Of a stretch of DNA of 60,000 nucleotides, positions 56,701 to 60,000 are shown one piece after another. The position numbers and the translations under genes are program-made. The stretch is from Hydractinia symbiolongicarpus (Eukaryota > Cnidaria > Hydrozoa > Anthoathecata > Hydractiniidae): NCBI RefSeq assembly GCF_029227915.1, contig NC_079882.1, forward strand, positions 14,222,501 to 14,282,500, given 5' to 3'. The notes beneath the pieces are model-generated. The model searched no databases, had not been told where the DNA came from, and saw only the letters and a list, made by a program, of their open reading frames with translations. Each line of letters starts with the position of its first letter. Within the stretch, counting starts at the first letter, position 1.

Positions 56701-57025
56701 AGAGACATCTATCAATCAGTTCATGTGTTATTTAAGAGTTAATTGGCCTTCAATATACATCAGTCCAAAGCTGCACATACTAGAAGACCATGTATTGGAT
56801 TTTGTAAACAAGTGGAGAACGGGCTTAGGTTTTTATGGTGAACAAGGTGGAGAATCTATTCACCACGATTTGCATCGTATGAGAATAAATTATTCAAACA
56901 TCAAAAACCCAGTTGACAGGCTCAAATACATTATGAAACAGCACCTTTTGACAACAAATCCAGAAGCTCAAGACTTGAAGCCAGCAGCTAAAAAGCGTAA
57001 ATTTACAAAAGGCGAGGAAGAGTAG
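53740..57025 (+). CDS. RAG1-like (N-RAG-TP class) DDE transposase-type gene, seven exons, intact
   Basis: Exons 53740-54225, 54356-55175, 55382-55584, 55655-55827, 55943-56258, 56432-56621, 56703-57025: 2,511 nt, 836 residues, all junctions GT-AG with matching phase, no internal stop. N-terminus: LCRICGN (C11, C14), then NKIHPPKFCNKC (C54, C57), the arrangement of the RAG1 N-terminal zinc module. Two AT-hook-like GGRP motifs at 93-106. Core: acidic residues at ends of predicted strands, IGGDHG (D351) and MYGDYEYL (D421); C440-x2-C443 follow D421 by 19 and 22 residues, as C727/C730 follow D708 in mouse RAG1 (from memory). H754-x4-H759 and a Glu (E776 or E780) in GEQGGESIHH follow. Coiled-coil-like charged segment near 560-620. 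Probably a nuclear transposase or a host gene derived from one. TIRs were not found. Catalytic assignment is inference. Confidence 0.75.
56288..56360. repeat. Perfect 31-bp inverted repeat in intron 5 of the RAG1-like gene
   Basis: TTTTCGTTTACTTTATCTTG continuing to ATACAA (56,288-56,318), 11-nt loop, exact complement at 56,330-56,360. Too long and perfect for chance in this AT-rich context. Could be a recent fold-back duplication or a sequencing/assembly artefact. Confidence 0.9.
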
Positions 57026-57715
57026 TGACAGAATTTTCTACTAGCTGTTAAGTGGATGTGACTGTATTTTGTCGCCTACCTAGCATGTATATATATAAAT
57101 ATTTTATGTTAACCAACCTTGTGTTAACCAGTTTCTAGCAAATTTATAACACAGTAATGCCACATTGGCTTAGTTAAACGATATTGAAGCTTTCATACGT
57201 ATTTGATAGTTATCGTGAAACTGTGAAAAATATGCCTACTTCAAAAGTCATTTTCTGATTAAAAAAAACTGAAAGCACTTCAAAGTTGTATTTTTCTCTT
57301 AGGGCCATGTGTCCTTGATGTAAAATAACTTTTCTACAGCCCTAGAAAACTCTGAATAACAAGTTAATTACCTTGACGTTAGCAACGTAACGCAAATAAG
57401 CAAAAATCTTGATTTTTTCTTTCATCTACTTGAGTAGTCTTGTTCCTCGTACCTAGCTCCACTACAACAAAAATGTTTCGCTGAGCCCTCTTCGTTGACT
57501 TATCACATGTTCGTTTACGGCTAAATTAGATCTATTGGAATATTAGATGGGAGGATAACAATAGATTTAAACTTGCTCTTGGTTTGTTTTGACTACGTAG
57601 TTTGATGCCGGCCGCCATTATTCCTCCACGGATGTCGTTAAAAACCCGCGCATGCGCTAACTCTTAGATTCCGCTTCGAACCACCCGTGAGGTAGCGACA
57701 CCTTTTATTACTGTC
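57026..57715. other. 3' flank of the RAG1-like gene, no gene recognised
   Basis: Contains a comparatively GC-rich patch (GATGCCGGCCGCCATTATTC, 57,603-57,622) that might be the promoter or 5' exon of something unrecognised. Confidence 0.35.
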
Positions 57716-57925
57716 TTGAAAACTTGCTCCGCAAAATAAAATTGGTAAGTGATATTTTTAGCTGGACATGGTACAACAGGCTGTTTCCCTTGTTTTTATT
57801 TAAATCGTAGTTGCAATAAAGTTTTTTTTAAAAAAATGCAGTTAGTAGCTAGCGACACCTTTTATTATTGTCATGAAAACTTACTCTGCAAAATAATACT
57901 TGTAAGTGACTTTTTTAGCTGGACA
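57715..57925 (+). repeat. Two tandem copies of a ~140-bp unit
   Basis: GACACCTTTTATTA.TGTC.TGAAAACTT and GCAAAATAA...GTAAGTGA..TTTTTAGCTGGACAT occur at 57,697-57,772 and again at 57,854-57,926. Related to 43.9-44.3 kb. Confidence 0.65.
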
Positions 57926-58294
57926 TATGGCTTCCATCAACAGAAAAATGAAGATAGCGATGCTGTTTATGCTTGAAACAACTTTGTTATCACTATTAGT
58001 TATTTCTTATTTTTTTTTAAAATTACAATCATTTCAGACCAATTTAAATATTATTCATTTAAATATATTATGGGGCTCCCACACACTTGAAACAGGATAA
58101 AAAGTTAATTTTAGGTCATTCTCAATTATAATTTTAGTGAAACCTGGTGTTTTCAGCATGTTTCATGGTTTTGTTGTCTTTTTATTACAAATACGCTATA
58201 ATACAAAAACAAATATATCCATTGATTTGCATTAATAGTGATAATTATTTGCTCTTCTAAAGCTTACATAAACTTTTTCCATCCTTAGCCACCG

Positions 58295-58520
58295 GGTTTT
58301 TTTGTTTACATGGACAAATATCCATCCCGTTTGGCCGGGATCCCGGGTCACTTGCGCGGGATCTCGGTTAACCGAGTTTCCCGTTGTAGCCGGGGCGAGA
58401 TGAATATGCACCATATAAACACGATTTAAATTTTCAGCGTTTTTCCGCGAATATCCGAGATCTCAGTCATGCGGGATATCTAGGTGGACCGAGTTTCCCG
58501 GTCTTATATAAAAAGGCCCT
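58295..58520. repeat. GC-rich palindromic stretch
   Basis: GGCCGGGATCCCGG (58,332-58,345), CGGTTAACCG and repeated CCGAGTTTCCCG (58,373 and 58,488) make this the most GC-rich and self-complementary part of the right end. Probably part of an unidentified MITE. Confidence 0.4.
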
Positions 58521-58615
58521 AAGCGCTCAGTCCAATGTTAATGATGGCTGTTTCCTGTGTTTCTGTTTAACTAAAGTTACAATAAAGTTTTTTTCAAAAA
58601 AGGGTATTATACCTA

Positions 58616-59059
58616 CTTTATTTGGAGAAATCTCCGCGAGAGAAACTTTCGCGAGTCCAAGAACTAGCGAAATTTTAAGGATAAATTTCTGCGAATGAAC
58701 AAATTAAGAAATTTTCGCGAGATAAACTTTTGAGAAATCTGAAATTGAACAGTTTTGGCGAGATAAACTTTCGCGATTCGTGATTATGAACTTATTTTTA
58801 ATGTATAAAAAGTGGCCTATATTTCTTATGATAGAAAAGTGTTTAACGATGTAATTTTCTTTCTAATGGTATGTAAAAACTTCTATTTATAGATTAAGTT
58901 CATCGTCAAAATCACAAAACAGATCAAACACATTTTAGGCTCTGTTCCGGCTCCCGCGCATCGTCGTCGCCATCGTCTTTTTCGTCAGTAACTCGGTTAT
59001 AAGCCATAAAAACATTTGAAACATCATTCGCGAAAGTTTCTCTCGCGCTCCGAATAAAG
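58616..59059. mobile_element. 444-bp MITE copy 2
   Basis: Ends CTTTATTTGGAGAAA and TCCGAATAAAG, flanked by TA at 58,614-58,615 and 59,060-59,061. Same length as 28,051-28,494 and shares the interior segment, including CAAAACAGATCAAACACATTT; more diverged TIRs. Confidence 0.75.
58924..59007 (-). pseudogene. Truncated acidic frame of MITE copy 2
   Basis: ATG at 59,007; MAYNRVTDEKDDGDDDAREP then a frameshift relative to copy 1 and a stop (28 codons). Aligns with the N-terminus of the frame at 28,212-28,039. Confidence 0.35.
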
Positions 59060-59061
59060 TA

Positions 59062-60000
59062 ATCAACACAGCCATCATCAGCATTTCCAAAAATGTTGAC
59101 AGAGTAAACTGCAAACATTAAATTGTGAAAAATGAACCATCACTAAAACTAATGTATATTTATATAATTTATTCTAGTTTTATTTTGGTTATTTATTAGT
59201 ATTTACTTCACATTATTTTTCTGGGAAACTCGACTTCTATGGTTTTCATTGTCAATTTTACAAAATTTTTAGAACTTTCCAGGTAGATCTCCAGTTTTAA
59301 TACTTTTTTAGAGCTATATGTACCCCTGTATATTTTTATTCATTCAGATGTAATTAAAATTTAAAGTATATATAAATTGCGTTATTTTTCGCCCTTATTT
59401 ATTAATAATTTTAGGCCAGGTTACTTTAACCCCTGTTTTTTTATATAAGAACAATGTTACAAAAACATGAACCTCAGACTCAAATCATTGTTTTTACAAC
59501 TAAAACTACTCAGAAATGGAATAGTCAAAAAGCCTCAAAAAGCGGTTAAGTCACTTAGTTTTGCGCATCATTCAACCATTTATGCTGTTTTTAACTTAGA
59601 AATCTCACTAGCTTTAAGACATACTATACTAAAACGCTCCACGTAAATGTGTGGCACAGTTTACACTTATTAATCGCTCTTCTGGGAAATCAATGCCTGG
59701 TAACAGTTACTTGTGGCTTAACCCGGCTAGTCTAAATATTATCACCACGGAATCGCACTTTGGATTTAGTCTCTTTTGTTATTCTAAGCCGAGGAACGTA
59801 GTCACAACCTTTTTGTTTTTTTCGCATACTTCTATTTCTTTTTTAAAACTTGTAGAATCCAGCTTTATGGTCAAATCTTAGATATCTTAAACTTCATAAC
59901 GTTTTAGTCATGTTGCAGGTACAATAAAACCTTCCGAAATATCACTACACCACAAGCAATAATATTTAATAAATTGATATGCCTACTGGCGACCTTGAAG
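59062..60000. other. Repeat-derived right end, no gene recognised
   Basis: 59,610-59,735 (CTCCACGTAAATGTGTGGCA, then AGTTACTTGTGGCTTAACCC) matches 44,610-44,740. The rest is AT-rich. A 76-codon frame at 59,651-59,881 runs over this repeat and has no motif. Confidence 0.4.

Noticed and set aside
53740-57025. Canonical Transib or vertebrate-type RAG1
   Set aside because: Only the N-terminal zinc module and the spacing of core residues match; the core sequence itself is not recognisably Transib, so the narrower N-RAG-TP-class label is used.

Overview
Eukaryotic, AT-rich, intron-bearing animal DNA, most likely from a cnidarian and probably a hydrozoan. The lineage call is an inference from gene content and repeat style; there is no rRNA or mitochondrial marker. 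There are no operons, no CRISPR array and no bacterial gene organisation. Most of the window is repeats, with two host-type genes that can be read exon by exon with consistent splice phases.

Left part (1-31 kb). A broken THAP-domain fragment lies on the minus strand at the left edge, followed by a fold-back repeat (1.19-2.61 kb). The 3' part of an MSL3-like chromatin gene runs on the plus strand from 4,438 to 13,429: six exons, 1,101 nt, MRG domain interrupted by a Ser/Arg-rich insertion as in MSL3. Its 7.3-kb intron holds a terminal-inverted-repeat (TIR) element, a HIRAN-like remnant and an RTE-type LINE remnant. Downstream are a non-autonomous Helentron-like element (15.26-16.13 kb), scattered exons of a broken cnidarian multicopy gene (18.6-20.0 kb), a tRNA-derived SINE, two MITEs with TA target duplications (27.45-28.49 kb) and a 20-bp minisatellite.

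Middle part (31-49 kb). A decayed DIRS-type tyrosine-recombinase retrotransposon (31.76-36.49 kb) abuts a compact cassette of five short intronless reading frames (36.84-38.45 kb). Two of the cassette's spacers hold long perfect hairpins; the layout is virus-like and several frames are broken. From 39.2 to 49.1 kb lies an array of related units. Each unit is built from a TAGCATAAAA-rich block, a promoter/first-exon-like cassette and other modules; some also have tRNA-like genes and a TGCC minisatellite. One unit carries a 1.8-kb insertion bounded by two apparently identical MITEs.

Right part (49-60 kb). A Helentron-like Helitron (DUF6570-like part, helicase end, endonuclease) has lost its core and was later split by a pogo/Tigger-type element carrying a HIRAN-like reading frame. 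Then comes the most notable gene: a seven-exon, 836-residue plus-strand gene (53,740-57,025). Its N-terminus matches the RAG1 N-terminal zinc module, and its C-terminal two thirds shows a D...D-CxxC...HxxxxH...E layout like the RAG1/DDE transposase core. It looks like an intact member of the N-RAG-TP class. The window ends in duplicated repeat segments and a second copy of the 444-bp MITE.
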